Part shown: positions 1-8,613 of the stretch, one piece after another
How positions within the stretch are numbered: the first letter of the stretch is position 1
Layout of the letters: each line of letters begins with the position of its first letter
Origin: Oscillospiraceae bacterium
GTDB lineage: Bacteria > Bacillota > Clostridia > Oscillospirales > Oscillospiraceae
Assembly (NCBI GenBank): GCA_017430455.1
Contig: JAFRMX010000016.1
Location: 41,337-105,336 of the forward strand
DNA: 64,000 bases
Direction: 5' to 3'
Translations under genes and position numbers: made by a program
Notes under the pieces: generated by a model
The model's database searches: none
What the model saw: the letters and a program-made list of their open reading frames with translations, nothing else
Told to the model about the DNA's origin: nothing

Positions 1-278
1 TGTATGCAGGAGTAGGAGCCGTCATAGCAAAGGACTACGCAAGGATCTTTTTCCGAAACTGCATCAATGTCGGACTTCCGGTCATCACATTTGCGGATAC
101 AGATAAACTTTCTCAAGGAGACAGAATACGAGTGGATCTGCTCAGCGGGAAAATAGAAGATTTGACTACAGGAGAAGTATTTCAGGGAAGCCGGCTTCCC
201 GAGCATGTGATGGCTATTGTTCAAGACGGCGGTCTTCTTGCACACCTGAAAAAACAAAAAGAAGAAGGAAAATTATAA
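1..278 (+). CDS. LeuD/aconitase-family dehydratase small subunit, 3' end only
   Basis: The window opens inside this gene; about 91 residues are visible, read from base 3 to the TAA at 276-278. The segment GAVIAKDYARIFFRNCINVG followed by GLPV and, near the end, a LTTGEVF turn and a GGLLAHL helix are typical of the swivel (small) subunit of 3-isopropylmalate dehydratase and its catabolic relatives such as dimethylmalate dehydratase DmdB. The subunit pairs with an Fe-S large subunit, expected upstream out of view. It lies 69 bp before a preA-like gene on the same strand, so it probably belongs to the catabolic operon rather than to leucine synthesis; that is inference. Whether the substrate is isopropylmalate, citramalate or dimethylmalate cannot be read from this fragment. 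Confidence 0.75.
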   Translation, partial: YAGVGAVIAKDYARIFFRNCINVGLPVITFADTDKLSQGDRIRVDLLSGKIEDLTTGEVFQGSRLPEHVMAIVQDGGLLAHLKKQKEEGKL

Positions 279-347
279 CGATAACGGGAGCAGCCGGACA
301 TTGTTTCAGTCTGGCATCCCAAACAAACTATGAAAGGAGTGGAGCGA

Positions 348-1541
348 ATGGCAGCGACTTTGAGAACTACTTTTGCAGGTATTTCCATGCCGAATCCATT
401 TATGTTGTCTTCCGCACCTCCTACAACCAACTGTGAGATGGTTGCCAGAAGCTTTGATGCTGGCTGGGGCGGAGCGGTTCTTAAGACAATGGCATATAAC
501 CTGGATCTGGTTCGAAATGTTAATCCCAGAATTACAGCAGTTAAAACAGGTCGCAGTATTCAGGGATTTACTAATTTTGAACTGGGTAGTCCCAAGCCCA
601 TCGACAAGTGGCTGAAAGAAGCGCAATGGCTGAAAGAGCGGTTTCCTGAACATACGGTTTTTGTGAGTCTTTTGCACACCGAAGGGCTGATCGAAGAACA
701 ATGGCGCGAAGTTACGCGTATGTTCAATGATACAGGAATCGACGGATATGAGCTTAATTTCTCATGCTCTCACGGTATGGCGGAAGGCGGAGGCGGAGCT
801 CAGGTAGGCGGGAACGAGACATCTATACGTATGGTGACGAGCTGGGTCAGGGAAGAAACGAATAAACCGGTCATGCCGAAGCTTCCGGCAATGGTTCCGG
901 ATCTGGCGGGGAAAGCAAGAGCGGCAAAATCTGCCGGGGCAGATGCGGTCGCAGCAATCAATACGCTGAATTCCCTTCCGGGAATTGATCTTCATACGTT
1001 CTGCCCATATCCCAGCGTAGGAGGAAACAGTGCATTTCAGGGGTTGAGCGGACGTGCTATAAAGCCTGTAGCATTGCGGAGCGTGGCACAGATTGCAGGC
1101 GGATGTGATCTTCCTGTATCCGGTATGGGAGGAATTTACACCTGGCAGGACGCGGCAGAATTCATTTTGGCCGGAGCCGGATCACTGCAGGTTTGCTCGT
1201 CGGTCATGGAATACGGGTACAGTGTTGTAGCCGGCATGAAGCAAGGACTTCTGGATTATATGGACGAGATGGGCTTTACATGCATCGATGATTTTTGCGG
1301 AAAGGCTCTCCCACACATCAAGGCGCACAATTCTCTGCCCAGAGACTATAAACTCTGCGCAGGAGTTGACGAGAGCAAATGTGTAGGCTGCGGACGCTGT
1401 GTCTCCTCATGCGCGGACAGCGGATATAGTGCGATTTCCCTGGATAATAAGAAGGCGAAAGTTGATGCGGCAAAATGCGACGGGTGTGGATTATGCAGCC
1501 AGATCTGTCCGGCTGGTGCTATCTCAATGCAGCTTCGCTGA
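348..1541 (+). CDS. preA: PreA-like dihydropyrimidine dehydrogenase (NAD-dependent) catalytic subunit
   Basis: 397 residues. The N-terminal two thirds is a dihydroorotate-dehydrogenase-type FMN barrel (NFSCSHGM active-site loop region, then PVSGMGGIYTW phosphate-binding end). The C-terminus carries two 4Fe-4S ferredoxin motifs, CVGCGRCVSSC and CDGCGLCSQIC. This matches PreA, the subunit that reduces uracil or thymine to the 5,6-dihydro form, and is close to the usual length of about 410. The ATG at 348 is preferred over one at 330 because AAGGAG (332-337) sits just ahead of 348 and would be inside the longer reading. No PreT partner (FAD/NADPH subunit) is visible nearby, so the electron donor is unknown. 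The next gene starts 12 bp downstream. Confidence 0.85.
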   Translation: MAATLRTTFAGISMPNPFMLSSAPPTTNCEMVARSFDAGWGGAVLKTMAYNLDLVRNVNPRITAVKTGRSIQGFTNFELGSPKPIDKWLKEAQWLKERFPEHTVFVSLLHTEGLIEEQWREVTRMFNDTGIDGYELNFSCSHGMAEGGGGAQVGGNETSIRMVTSWVREETNKPVMPKLPAMVPDLAGKARAAKSAGADAVAAINTLNSLPGIDLHTFCPYPSVGGNSAFQGLSGRAIKPVALRSVAQIAGGCDLPVSGMGGIYTWQDAAEFILAGAGSLQVCSSVMEYGYSVVAGMKQGLLDYMDEMGFTCIDDFCGKALPHIKAHNSLPRDYKLCAGVDESKCVGCGRCVSSCADSGYSAISLDNKKAKVDAAKCDGCGLCSQICPAGAISMQLR

Positions 1542-1553
1542 AGGAAAACGGTT

Positions 1554-2936
1554 ATGAACGATTTAAATATCATAAACGGAACAATCGTCCGCGGAGATGG
1601 CTGTATTCAAGCTGATCTGGCTGTAAAAAACGGCAGGATCAGCAGGATAGACTCTCCGGGAACGCTGGAACCGGCTTCAGAAACGATCGATGCATCCGGG
1701 AAAATGGTTCTGCCGGGTATGATAGATACACATGTTCATATCCGGGGAGGCGTTCTTGACTACAGGGAGGATTTTTTCTCAGGCACAGTTGCCGCAGCAG
1801 CTGGAGGTGTAACGACGATTTTTGAAATGCCGGTGGGAAAACCGCCTGCCTGCACAGAGGAAAATTTTGAGATACGCAGACGGGAGATGGAGGAGCTTTG
1901 CGCGGTGGACTTCTGCATGTATGCAGGCGCAGGTGCGGATAATCTTGACCAGATCCCGAAGCTGGCAAAGCTTGGAGCTGCCGGCTATAAGACGTTTTTG
2001 ATGCCGCCTGTGCCCGGAAGAGAACAGGAGTTCTACGGATTATGCTGTGAAAGCGAGGAGGCTCTTACCGCGGTTATGGAAAGAGTCAAGGCGTCGGACC
2101 TTCCAATCGTGTGCCACAGCGAGTTGAACGAATATGTCGCTGAGCCTACAAAACGGATGATGGAGACAGGACGGAATGATCTGGGAGCTTTTTGCGAATC
2201 CCGTCCTGCCAAAGCAGAGCTGGAAGCCGTAAAGCGGGTAATCGCGTCAGCGGAAAAAACAGGATGCAGAGCTTCCATCTGCCACGTAAGCCTTTCGGAA
2301 ACAGTGGATATGATCCGGGAAGCAGAAAGCAGAGGAGTGGACATACATGGCGAGACATGTCCGCAATATCTTGTTTTCAACAGCACAAATGCAGCTTTTG
2401 CAGGGCCGTTTGCGCGTATGAAACCGCCGCTCCGTTCTCCGGAAGTATCAAGGCAACTGATGAAAGAGTATGCGGAAGGACACCTGGATTTGACCGGAAG
2501 CGACCATGCACCTTATACGTATGAAGAAAAAACACGTTTCGGGGATGATATATGGCATAGTTTTGACGGAATTCCCGGACTGGAACTGTCCCTGAGGCTT
2601 CTTCTCAACAAAGTCGCCGAGGGCGAGCTGAGCTATGAAGCGTTAGCGGCGAACACGTCTGAAAAACCTGCGAAGTTTTTCGGGATTGACAGACAGAAAG
2701 GCCGGCTGGAATCGGGGAAAGATGCGGATATTGTGATTGTAGAGAAACTTTCGGAAACGGAGAAATTAGACATCAGAAAACTTCTCACCAAGAGCCGGGA
2801 GAGTGCTGTGCTGTATTCCCGATCCGAACTGACTTATCGCATCGACCGTACTATCGTACGCGGCAAAACAGTGTTTGCAGAAGGACAATTTGTTGGTGAA
2901 AAAGGCTTCGGCCAAATGATAAAACCGAAAGAATAA
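1554..2936 (+). CDS. Cyclic amidohydrolase (dihydropyrimidinase / hydantoinase / allantoinase family)
   Basis: 460 residues, a full-length amidohydrolase barrel with the complete binuclear metal site: His60 and His62 in THVHIRGG, the lysine to be carboxylated (Lys146 in GYKTFLMP), His188 (CHSELN), His244 (ICHVSL) and Asp317 (GSDHAPY). Enzymes of this family open cyclic amides such as dihydropyrimidines, hydantoins, allantoin or dihydroorotate to N-carbamoyl compounds. Following the PreA-like reductase it most simply acts as dihydropyrimidinase, giving an N-carbamoyl beta-amino acid; the DHAPYTYEEK stretch is also allantoinase-like, so substrate is open. It starts 12 bp after the preceding stop and is co-transcribed. 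Confidence 0.85.
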   Translation: MNDLNIINGTIVRGDGCIQADLAVKNGRISRIDSPGTLEPASETIDASGKMVLPGMIDTHVHIRGGVLDYREDFFSGTVAAAAGGVTTIFEMPVGKPPACTEENFEIRRREMEELCAVDFCMYAGAGADNLDQIPKLAKLGAAGYKTFLMPPVPGREQEFYGLCCESEEALTAVMERVKASDLPIVCHSELNEYVAEPTKRMMETGRNDLGAFCESRPAKAELEAVKRVIASAEKTGCRASICHVSLSETVDMIREAESRGVDIHGETCPQYLVFNSTNAAFAGPFARMKPPLRSPEVSRQLMKEYAEGHLDLTGSDHAPYTYEEKTRFGDDIWHSFDGIPGLELSLRLLLNKVAEGELSYEALAANTSEKPAKFFGIDRQKGRLESGKDADIVIVEKLSETEKLDIRKLLTKSRESAVLYSRSELTYRIDRTIVRGKTVFAEGQFVGEKGFGQMIKPKE

Positions 2937-2969
2937 AAATTTTTATTAAACAAAAGGAGAAAAACGATT

Positions 2970-3959
2970 ATGAGAACTGATATGCGCGGCAGAGATTTTG
3001 TTACATTGCAGGATTACACAGGCGAAGAGATTCAGACCATATTGGATGCAGCTTTTGAACTGAAGCTTCAGAATGCCATGGGCATGCCCCATGAACTTCT
3101 CAAGAACAAGACCCTTGGAATGCTGTTTGCTCAGCCTTCCACCCGTACCAGAGTTTCCTTTGAGACCGGCATGACTCAGTTGGGCGGCCATGCTCAGTAT
3201 TACAGCGAAGATTCCATGCAGCGTAAGAACAAAGAAACGTGGGCAGACACGGGACTGGTTCTTTCCCGGTATCTGAATGCGCTTATGGTACGCCTGTACG
3301 ACCTGGAAGAGTATGGCATGGCTCGTGACATCATGAATGAGATACGTAACAACACGACGATCCCTGTCATTAACGGACTGGATGACAAAGAGCATCCCTG
3401 CCAGTGCATGGGTGATTTGATGGTAATTCAGGAAAAGCTGGGCAAGACCGAGTGGAAGAAGAAAAAGATCGTTATGAGCTGGGCGTATGCAGAACGCGTA
3501 AAATCCCCCGGTGTGCCCCAGGCCATGCTGACTGCTTGCAGTCTGCTCGGAGCCGATATCACATTGGCTTATCCGAAGGGATATGAACTGGACGACCAGT
3601 ATATGGAATTTGCCTACAACGCTGCCAAGACTTCCGGATCCGTCATATCTGTTACAAATGATATCTACGAGGCCTGCGAGGGCGCTGATGTCATTTATGC
3701 AAAGAGCTGGGGCAGCACCCAAGGCATGCCGAAGGCGGAGGACAGGGAGTACCGCAAGCAGTTTGAAAAAGACTGGTGCATCTCGGATAAGCATTTCGAA
3801 CTTGCCAACCCGGTCTCTTACTATATGCATCCGTTGCCGGCGGCACGCGGAGAAGAAGTGACTGACTCCGTTATAGACGGGCCGCACTCCATTGTTTACG
3901 ATCAGGCAGAAAACCGTCTTCACGCTCAGAAAGCAGTCCTTGCGCTGCTCATGAAATAA
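2970..3959 (+). CDS. Knotted carbamoyltransferase (YgeW/SOTCase-like), probably catabolic
   Basis: 329 residues of the aspartate/ornithine carbamoyltransferase family. Visible are the carbamoyl-phosphate loop STRTR (57-61), HPCQ (142-145) and a C-terminal HPLPAARGEEV motif. HPLP instead of HCLP, and the SWAYAERVKSPGVPQ segment, resemble YgeW and acetyl/succinyl-ornithine carbamoyltransferases, whose fold contains a knot. In the uric-acid/purine cluster of enterobacteria YgeW stands beside a hydantoinase as here. In a degradation operon the enzyme would run backward, releasing carbamoyl phosphate from an N-carbamoyl intermediate; no carbamate kinase gene is in the window. AAAAGGAGA precedes the ATG. 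Anabolic ornithine carbamoyltransferase is less likely given the context. Confidence 0.82.
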   Translation: MRTDMRGRDFVTLQDYTGEEIQTILDAAFELKLQNAMGMPHELLKNKTLGMLFAQPSTRTRVSFETGMTQLGGHAQYYSEDSMQRKNKETWADTGLVLSRYLNALMVRLYDLEEYGMARDIMNEIRNNTTIPVINGLDDKEHPCQCMGDLMVIQEKLGKTEWKKKKIVMSWAYAERVKSPGVPQAMLTACSLLGADITLAYPKGYELDDQYMEFAYNAAKTSGSVISVTNDIYEACEGADVIYAKSWGSTQGMPKAEDREYRKQFEKDWCISDKHFELANPVSYYMHPLPAARGEEVTDSVIDGPHSIVYDQAENRLHAQKAVLALLMK

Positions 3960-3993
3960 TTGATTGTACGGGACAGATATAGTTTTTGGAGTA

Positions 3994-4018
3994 TTCCGGG
4001 CGATTAAAGCGCCCGGGA
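3994..4018 (+). terminator. Intercistronic GC hairpin
   Basis: Arms TTCCGGGCG (3994-4002) and CGCCCGGGA (4010-4018) pair over a 7-nt loop, with one G-T wobble. No T-tract follows, so this looks like a processing or partial-termination hairpin between the carbamoyltransferase and the transporter genes rather than a full terminator. Confidence 0.5.
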
Positions 4019-4040
4019 CAGAGAAAGAAAGGAGAATACA

Positions 4041-4190
4041 ATGTTCGGCTTACCATTCCCCACGTATATCGGATGGTTTCTGGGACCGGGAATCATGATT
4101 TTTACGTTTATCATCAGTTTTGGTCTTCTTAAACGGTATGAGAGGAGAAAGGCCCAGGAGACCGAGAAGAGTCCTGAAAACAATAACTAA
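4041..4190 (+). CDS. 49-residue single-span membrane protein, likely symporter small subunit
   Basis: A short gene with a strong ribosome site (AAAGGAGA, 4028-4035) ahead of ATG 4041 and TAA at 4188-4190. The product has one hydrophobic segment, roughly residues 6-30 (WFLGPGIMIFTFIISFGLL), then a charged tail rich in Arg, Lys and Glu. It ends 33 bp before an SSS-family symporter gene. Many SSS transporters (for example PanF with YhdT) are preceded by such a small membrane protein, and that is the most likely role here. No sequence family can be named with certainty from so short a protein. Confidence 0.72.
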   Translation: MFGLPFPTYIGWFLGPGIMIFTFIISFGLLKRYERRKAQETEKSPENNN

Positions 4191-4223
4191 TGGCATCATT
4201 AAGTATGGAAAGGAGAATTACTA

Positions 4224-5705
4224 ATGAATAAATCTGTAGTTATTATGGGCTATGTCATACTGGCTCTTTACCTGGGCGGGATGTTGCTCATCGGATACAT
4301 CTGCCGGAAAAAGTATACAGATACGGTCAGCGGATTTTTTGCAGGAGGTAAGAAACTGGGTCCTTGGGTGTTTGCCTTGACTTACGGGTCCACGTACCTG
4401 AGCTCCTCTACTTTTGTTGGCAATACAGGAACGGCTTACGCCGGAGGCATGGCATATCTGTTTATGCCCCTTGCCCAGATACTCTCGCTTCCCTTAGGGC
4501 TTATCTTTTTCTCGCACATGCTGAGAAAAATGTCCAAAACACTGGATGTCGTTACAATTCCCGCTTATCTTGAAAAGCGTTTTAAAAGTCCGGCATCGGG
4601 AATTATTGCCTCTGTTGTTATCGTTGTGTTTTTTATCCCTTATCTTGTCGGTATTGTAAAAGCGGGAGCACTTTCATTGGGCGCACTTCTGGGAATTCCG
4701 TACAAAGCAGGCGTGCTTATGATAGCCTTGATCTCGGTCATCTATTTGATGTTCGGCGGATATATGGCGCGCTGCTACACGGATGTGGCACAGGGAGTCA
4801 TGATGTTTGTCGGAATGTCTGCGGTTGTTATAGCGGGATTCTTTATAATAGGCGGACCGACAGCAATCGCTGAAGGAGTTGCAAAATCCGATCCGGCATT
4901 GTTGGAGACGCCCGGACCAAAGGGATGGTCGGCACTGTTTCTTTATTCTACTGTGTTTGCGGTAGCACCTTGGGGACTCCCGACTCTGGTTCAGACAAAC
5001 TTCACAATCGGAAATCGCAAAAGTGTTTATACGGCAGCGGTGGTGCTTTCCATTTGGGTGGCATTTGTACTGTTCGGTTCTATGATTATCGGTAACATGG
5101 GCCGTGCTTATTTCGGAGATCTTTACATCGACAGCGTGGATAAGGTATTTCCTGCGTTGGTAATGGAGTGGTTCCCGAACGTGTTCGGAGCACTGATCAT
5201 CGTTGCGGTCATTGCTGCGGCCATGTCAACGATTGACGGAACTCTTATGAATTCAGGGGCGGCGGTAGGCGTAGATGTTTATAAGAGATTTGTAAAGAAG
5301 GATGCAGATGACCATTCAGTTATTCGTGTATCTAATATCGCTATGCTGGTCATCACACTTATCGTGATCATATGGGCGTTCAATCCACCTGCTATGGTGC
5401 TGACGCTTACCTCCTGGGCGTTTTCACTGGTGGCTGGCGGACTTATTGTTCCGGTATATGTCGGCTTGTATTACAAAAAGTGTACAAGCGCTGGCTGTGT
5501 CGCCGGTATTGTTTTCGGCGTTGTCGGAACCCTTCTCTGGTATCTTACCAAATCGCCTCTCGGCATTCCGCCCTTTGTAATGGGCTGTGTCTTCTCCGCG
5601 ATTGCACTCTTTATAGTCAGCGCATTTACGAAACCGCTTCCTGAAGACTTTGTTAACAAGCTCTTTGAGCCTGTGGATGAGGCCCTTATTTACGACGAAG
5701 AGTAA
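4224..5705 (+). CDS. Sodium:solute symporter (SSS family)
   Basis: 493 residues with about 13 hydrophobic segments, the family norm. The N-terminal GFFAGGKKLGPWVFALTYGS region and the AAMSTIDGTLMNSGAAVG segment (around residue 340) are hallmark SSS motifs that include sodium ligands. The protein imports an organic solute, usually a carboxylate, amino acid or ureide, with Na+. It belongs to the PanF/PutP-like branch by general appearance, but the substrate cannot be read. It is paired with the 49-residue membrane protein upstream and sits between catabolic enzymes and a second permease, so it may import the ring compound or a breakdown product. AAAGGAGA precedes the start. Confidence 0.88.
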   Translation: MNKSVVIMGYVILALYLGGMLLIGYICRKKYTDTVSGFFAGGKKLGPWVFALTYGSTYLSSSTFVGNTGTAYAGGMAYLFMPLAQILSLPLGLIFFSHMLRKMSKTLDVVTIPAYLEKRFKSPASGIIASVVIVVFFIPYLVGIVKAGALSLGALLGIPYKAGVLMIALISVIYLMFGGYMARCYTDVAQGVMMFVGMSAVVIAGFFIIGGPTAIAEGVAKSDPALLETPGPKGWSALFLYSTVFAVAPWGLPTLVQTNFTIGNRKSVYTAAVVLSIWVAFVLFGSMIIGNMGRAYFGDLYIDSVDKVFPALVMEWFPNVFGALIIVAVIAAAMSTIDGTLMNSGAAVGVDVYKRFVKKDADDHSVIRVSNIAMLVITLIVIIWAFNPPAMVLTLTSWAFSLVAGGLIVPVYVGLYYKKCTSAGCVAGIVFGVVGTLLWYLTKSPLGIPPFVMGCVFSAIALFIVSAFTKPLPEDFVNKLFEPVDEALIYDEE

Positions 5706-5744
5706 TACGGGGAAAATATCAGTTCGCAGTGCAGTACAGGAAAA

Positions 5745-5780
5745 CCTCTTGTCCATGAAGGGAACTTCATGGACAAGAGG
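5745..5780 (+). terminator. Perfect 16-bp intercistronic hairpin with GNRA-type loop
   Basis: Arms CCTCTTGTCCATGAAG (5745-5760) and its exact complement (5765-5780) flank a GGAA tetraloop. A weak, interrupted T stretch follows. It separates the symporter from the nucleobase permease on the same strand, so it is either a partial terminator or an RNA-stabilising 3' end. Confidence 0.65.
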
Positions 5781-5872
5781 CGGGTTATTTTGAAAAGTTT
5801 TAGCTTTCGATTAAACTAATTGGGAATTAACTCTCAAAAGAGAGTAAAAATAAAAAAGAAAGGATTATAACT

Positions 5873-7525
5873 ATGGCAAAATTACCTATCGACCTGAGCG
5901 GTTACAATATCGCTCCCGATATGCTGCCAACCAAGCCGGAAGAACGGAACTGGGGTATTTACAGTTTCTTCGCACTTTGGATCGGTATGGATATCGGCAT
6001 CCCTACTTATTATCTGGCGTCCAGCCTTGTGTCCGGGGGAATGAACCTGGGCTGGGCAATGTTCACTATCCTGATAGCGAATGTCATCATTGCATTTCCG
6101 ATTCTCGCTAATGGTCACGCAGGAGCCAAATATGGTATTCCATCCACAATTTATTGGCGTTCTGCTTTCGGATTTAACGGAGCATCCGTGGCAGCTATTA
6201 TCCGTGGTATTGTCTCCGCCGGATGGTTCGGCATCCAGATATGGATCGGCGGTTCTGCGCTGAATACTGCACTGAGCATTCTGATCCCTGCCTGGGCAAA
6301 CTGGAGCCTTGGCAAGTGGGTCTGCTTCGGTATTTTCTGGTGTATGAATATTCTGATCCTTGTGCGCGGCCTTGGAATAATCAAGAAGATGGAGCACTTA
6401 TGTGCGCCTATGCTTGTGATCTGGATGGTCGTGTTGCTGGTTTGGGCGCGTTCTTCTGCTGGAAGCTGGGGCCCGCTGGTATCTCAGAAATCGAATTTCG
6501 CTACGACAGGAGAATTCCTGGCATTCTTCTTGGTAGGCCTTAATGCGAATATAAGCTATTGGGGACCCATGCCGCTGACCGTAACAGACTTCACAAAAGT
6601 ATCAAAGGATCAGCGCAGCCATCAGATCGGTCAGTTTATCGGTATCCCCACCGGTATTTTCGGACTTGCTTTGGTAGGCTCTCTTGTTACGTCATGCACA
6701 GTCCTGATGTTTGGAGAGGCAGTATGGGATCCGGTCGTGCTTACCGGTATGATCCAGAGCCCGGCGCTTGTCGTCGGAATGATGTGCTTCCTGATCATCG
6801 CAACCCTGACGACCAATGTAGCGGCAAATGCTGTGACGCCTGCTGTAGCTATTGTTCACCTGACAGGAGGAAAGCTAAACTTCAAGTGGGCCGCATTCGC
6901 GCTTGGCATTGTGGGAATTATTATCCAGCCGTGGCGCCTGATCACCGATATGGGCGTCTATATGAACTTCTTCCTCAACGGCGGCGGTGCCCTTCTTGGA
7001 CCGATCATCGGTATAACTATCTGCCATTACTTCTTCATCTGCCATACAGAGCTGGATCTGAAGAGCCTGTATGTACCGCAGGGTGAGGCTATGTATAATA
7101 ACCTGAAAAAATATAACAAGATCTCGTATATTATCTGCTTTGCGACAGCGGCTGTTCTGCTTTTGATCTCATTGGCAGGCCCTGCTTCCTGGGCTCAGGC
7201 AGTGTGTGCATTAGGCTGTACAAAACGCATATCTATGATTGCCATGGCTGTTATCGTCGCATTGCTTGGTCTTCTCGTTTTTCTCAAGCGTGAAGGCGGT
7301 ATCAACCCTGCAAGCATTCTGACGATGGTTGTAACCTTTATTATTATCTTCCTCGGCCTTTGGGTTGACAGTTTGCACTGGCTTTATGATGCTTCCATCA
7401 TTGTCGGAACATTGGGAGCTATGCTGATTTATCTTATCCTGATGAAGAAGATGGACGGAAGCTTCGAACAGAACAAGCGTTCAGAGCATGCAGCCGCAGT
7501 TGCAGAGGAAAAGGCCGGCAACTGA
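5873..7525 (+). CDS. NCS1-family nucleobase/hydantoin/allantoin permease
   Basis: 550 residues with about 12 membrane segments. The N-terminal PEERNWGIYSFFALWIGMDI stretch and the AGWFGIQIWIGG motif are characteristic of the cytosine/purine/uracil/thiamine/allantoin permease family (NCS1), which couples Na+ or H+ to uptake of nucleobases, hydantoins or allantoin. This is the clearest clue that the operon degrades a small N-heterocycle. It is slightly longer than many members because of a hydrophilic C-terminal tail. AAAGAAAGG lies ahead of ATG 5873. A nitrilase-family gene follows after 24 bp. Confidence 0.88.
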   Translation: MAKLPIDLSGYNIAPDMLPTKPEERNWGIYSFFALWIGMDIGIPTYYLASSLVSGGMNLGWAMFTILIANVIIAFPILANGHAGAKYGIPSTIYWRSAFGFNGASVAAIIRGIVSAGWFGIQIWIGGSALNTALSILIPAWANWSLGKWVCFGIFWCMNILILVRGLGIIKKMEHLCAPMLVIWMVVLLVWARSSAGSWGPLVSQKSNFATTGEFLAFFLVGLNANISYWGPMPLTVTDFTKVSKDQRSHQIGQFIGIPTGIFGLALVGSLVTSCTVLMFGEAVWDPVVLTGMIQSPALVVGMMCFLIIATLTTNVAANAVTPAVAIVHLTGGKLNFKWAAFALGIVGIIIQPWRLITDMGVYMNFFLNGGGALLGPIIGITICHYFFICHTELDLKSLYVPQGEAMYNNLKKYNKISYIICFATAAVLLLISLAGPASWAQAVCALGCTKRISMIAMAVIVALLGLLVFLKREGGINPASILTMVVTFIIIFLGLWVDSLHWLYDASIIVGTLGAMLIYLILMKKMDGSFEQNKRSEHAAAVAEEKAGN

Positions 7526-7549
7526 GAAAGCCGGAAATGGAGAAATAAT

Positions 7550-8374
7550 ATGAGTAAAGTATGTATTGGCGTCGTACAACTCCAGAATGAGCCTTGCGCT
7601 AAAGAATCCAATTTGAAAAAGGCTATGGAATTGGTTCGCGAGGCCGCTGCTCAGGGTGCAAAGATAGTGTGTTTGCCGGAGCTGTTTGTAACAGGCTATA
7701 ATCTGAATATCTTCGGAGACAGACTTTCCGAATTGAGCGAAGGATTGACCGGGCCTACAATCACTGCTATGCGCGAATTGGCAGCTGAATTAAAGATTTA
7801 CATTATTGCACCAATCTCCATGCAGATACGAACCAGCTTTCCATTGGAAAATAGTGCCGTTTTCATTAATGATGACGGAACTGTACAGGGAATCTATTCA
7901 AAGAATCATCTTTTCGGAGATGAGCCTAAATTCTTTATATCCAACGGCGAGTATCCGGTTTTCGATACTAAGTACGGTAAAATCGGTGTTATGATATGTT
8001 GTGATAACAATTTCCCGGAGCCTGCACGTATTTTGGCGCTGAATGGTGCGGAAATAATCTTTATGCCCGCAGCCTGGCGTATTCAGGAGGCAGATCTCTG
8101 GAAACTCTTGATCTCCTCTCATGCGTGTGAAAACAATGTGTTCATAGCAGCGGCAAATACTTACTGTGAGATGGACGACCTGTATCTTTTCGGGCACAGT
8201 AAAATAGTTGATCCAAGGGGAATCATACTTTGTGAATCCGAAAAGAAGGGAAGCGATGTGTTGGTGCAGGAAATCGACACGGCTTCGGTATACGAGCACC
8301 GCGCCTGTATGCCGGGGCTCAAGGACAGGCACCCTGAGGGATACGGAGTGCTGTGCGAGCCTGTCCGCGTCTGA
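7550..8374 (+). CDS. Carbon-nitrogen hydrolase (nitrilase superfamily), N-carbamoyl or omega-amidase type
   Basis: 274 residues with the full catalytic set of the nitrilase superfamily: Glu44 in LPELFVTGY, Lys118 in SKNHLFG, and the nucleophile Cys150 in MICCDNNFPE. Family members hydrolyse amides, including N-carbamoyl amino acids (beta-ureidopropionase) and omega-amides. In this operon hydrolysis of the carbamoyl compound made by the amidohydrolase is the natural proposal, which would make it an alternative or successor to the carbamoyltransferase. The SKNHLF motif is typical of the branch with propionate/short-chain amide substrates, so an amidase role remains possible. It is the last gene of the plus-strand run and is followed by a hairpin. 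Confidence 0.83.
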   Translation: MSKVCIGVVQLQNEPCAKESNLKKAMELVREAAAQGAKIVCLPELFVTGYNLNIFGDRLSELSEGLTGPTITAMRELAAELKIYIIAPISMQIRTSFPLENSAVFINDDGTVQGIYSKNHLFGDEPKFFISNGEYPVFDTKYGKIGVMICCDNNFPEPARILALNGAEIIFMPAAWRIQEADLWKLLISSHACENNVFIAAANTYCEMDDLYLFGHSKIVDPRGIILCESEKKGSDVLVQEIDTASVYEHRACMPGLKDRHPEGYGVLCEPVRV

Positions 8375-8410
8375 AATTAATAAATAATAGTTTCTCCCTT
8401 TTATTCCTTC

Positions 8411-8445
8411 GAGGGGCTGTGAAAGGAAATCTTTCACAGCTCCTC
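8411..8445 (+). terminator. Hairpin ending the plus-strand catabolic operon
   Basis: Arms GAGGGGCTGTGAAAG (8411-8425) and CTTTCACAGCTCCTC (8431-8445), 15 bp with one wobble, loop GAAAT. It lies 36 bp after the amidase stop. There is no clean T-tract, so termination may be inefficient. Confidence 0.55.
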
Positions 8446-8540
8446 CGTTACGAATGCGGAATTAGAATTGAAAAATGATTTAGTATTTGTTCGGTTATTT
8501 GACGAGGCATTTATGGAAGCTGATGTACGGTAGGATGAAA

Positions 8541-8594
8541 TAAGAAAAGACGCCGCCTCCAGACAGTTTGAATAACTGAAGTGAGGCAGCGTCT
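8541..8594 (-). terminator. Rho-independent terminator of the lyase/CoA-transferase operon
   Basis: On the minus strand AGACGCTGCCTC (8594-8583) pairs with GAGGCGGCGTCT (8559-8548), one mismatch, and is followed by TTTTCTTA. It lies just past the end of the HMG-CoA-lyase-like gene. Confidence 0.75.
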
Positions 8595-8613
8595 GCTTAT
8601 AGGTTTATGATGC

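Noticed and set aside
2946..3923. 325-codon minus-strand open frame
   Set aside because: Antisense to the carbamoyltransferase, which has all family motifs.
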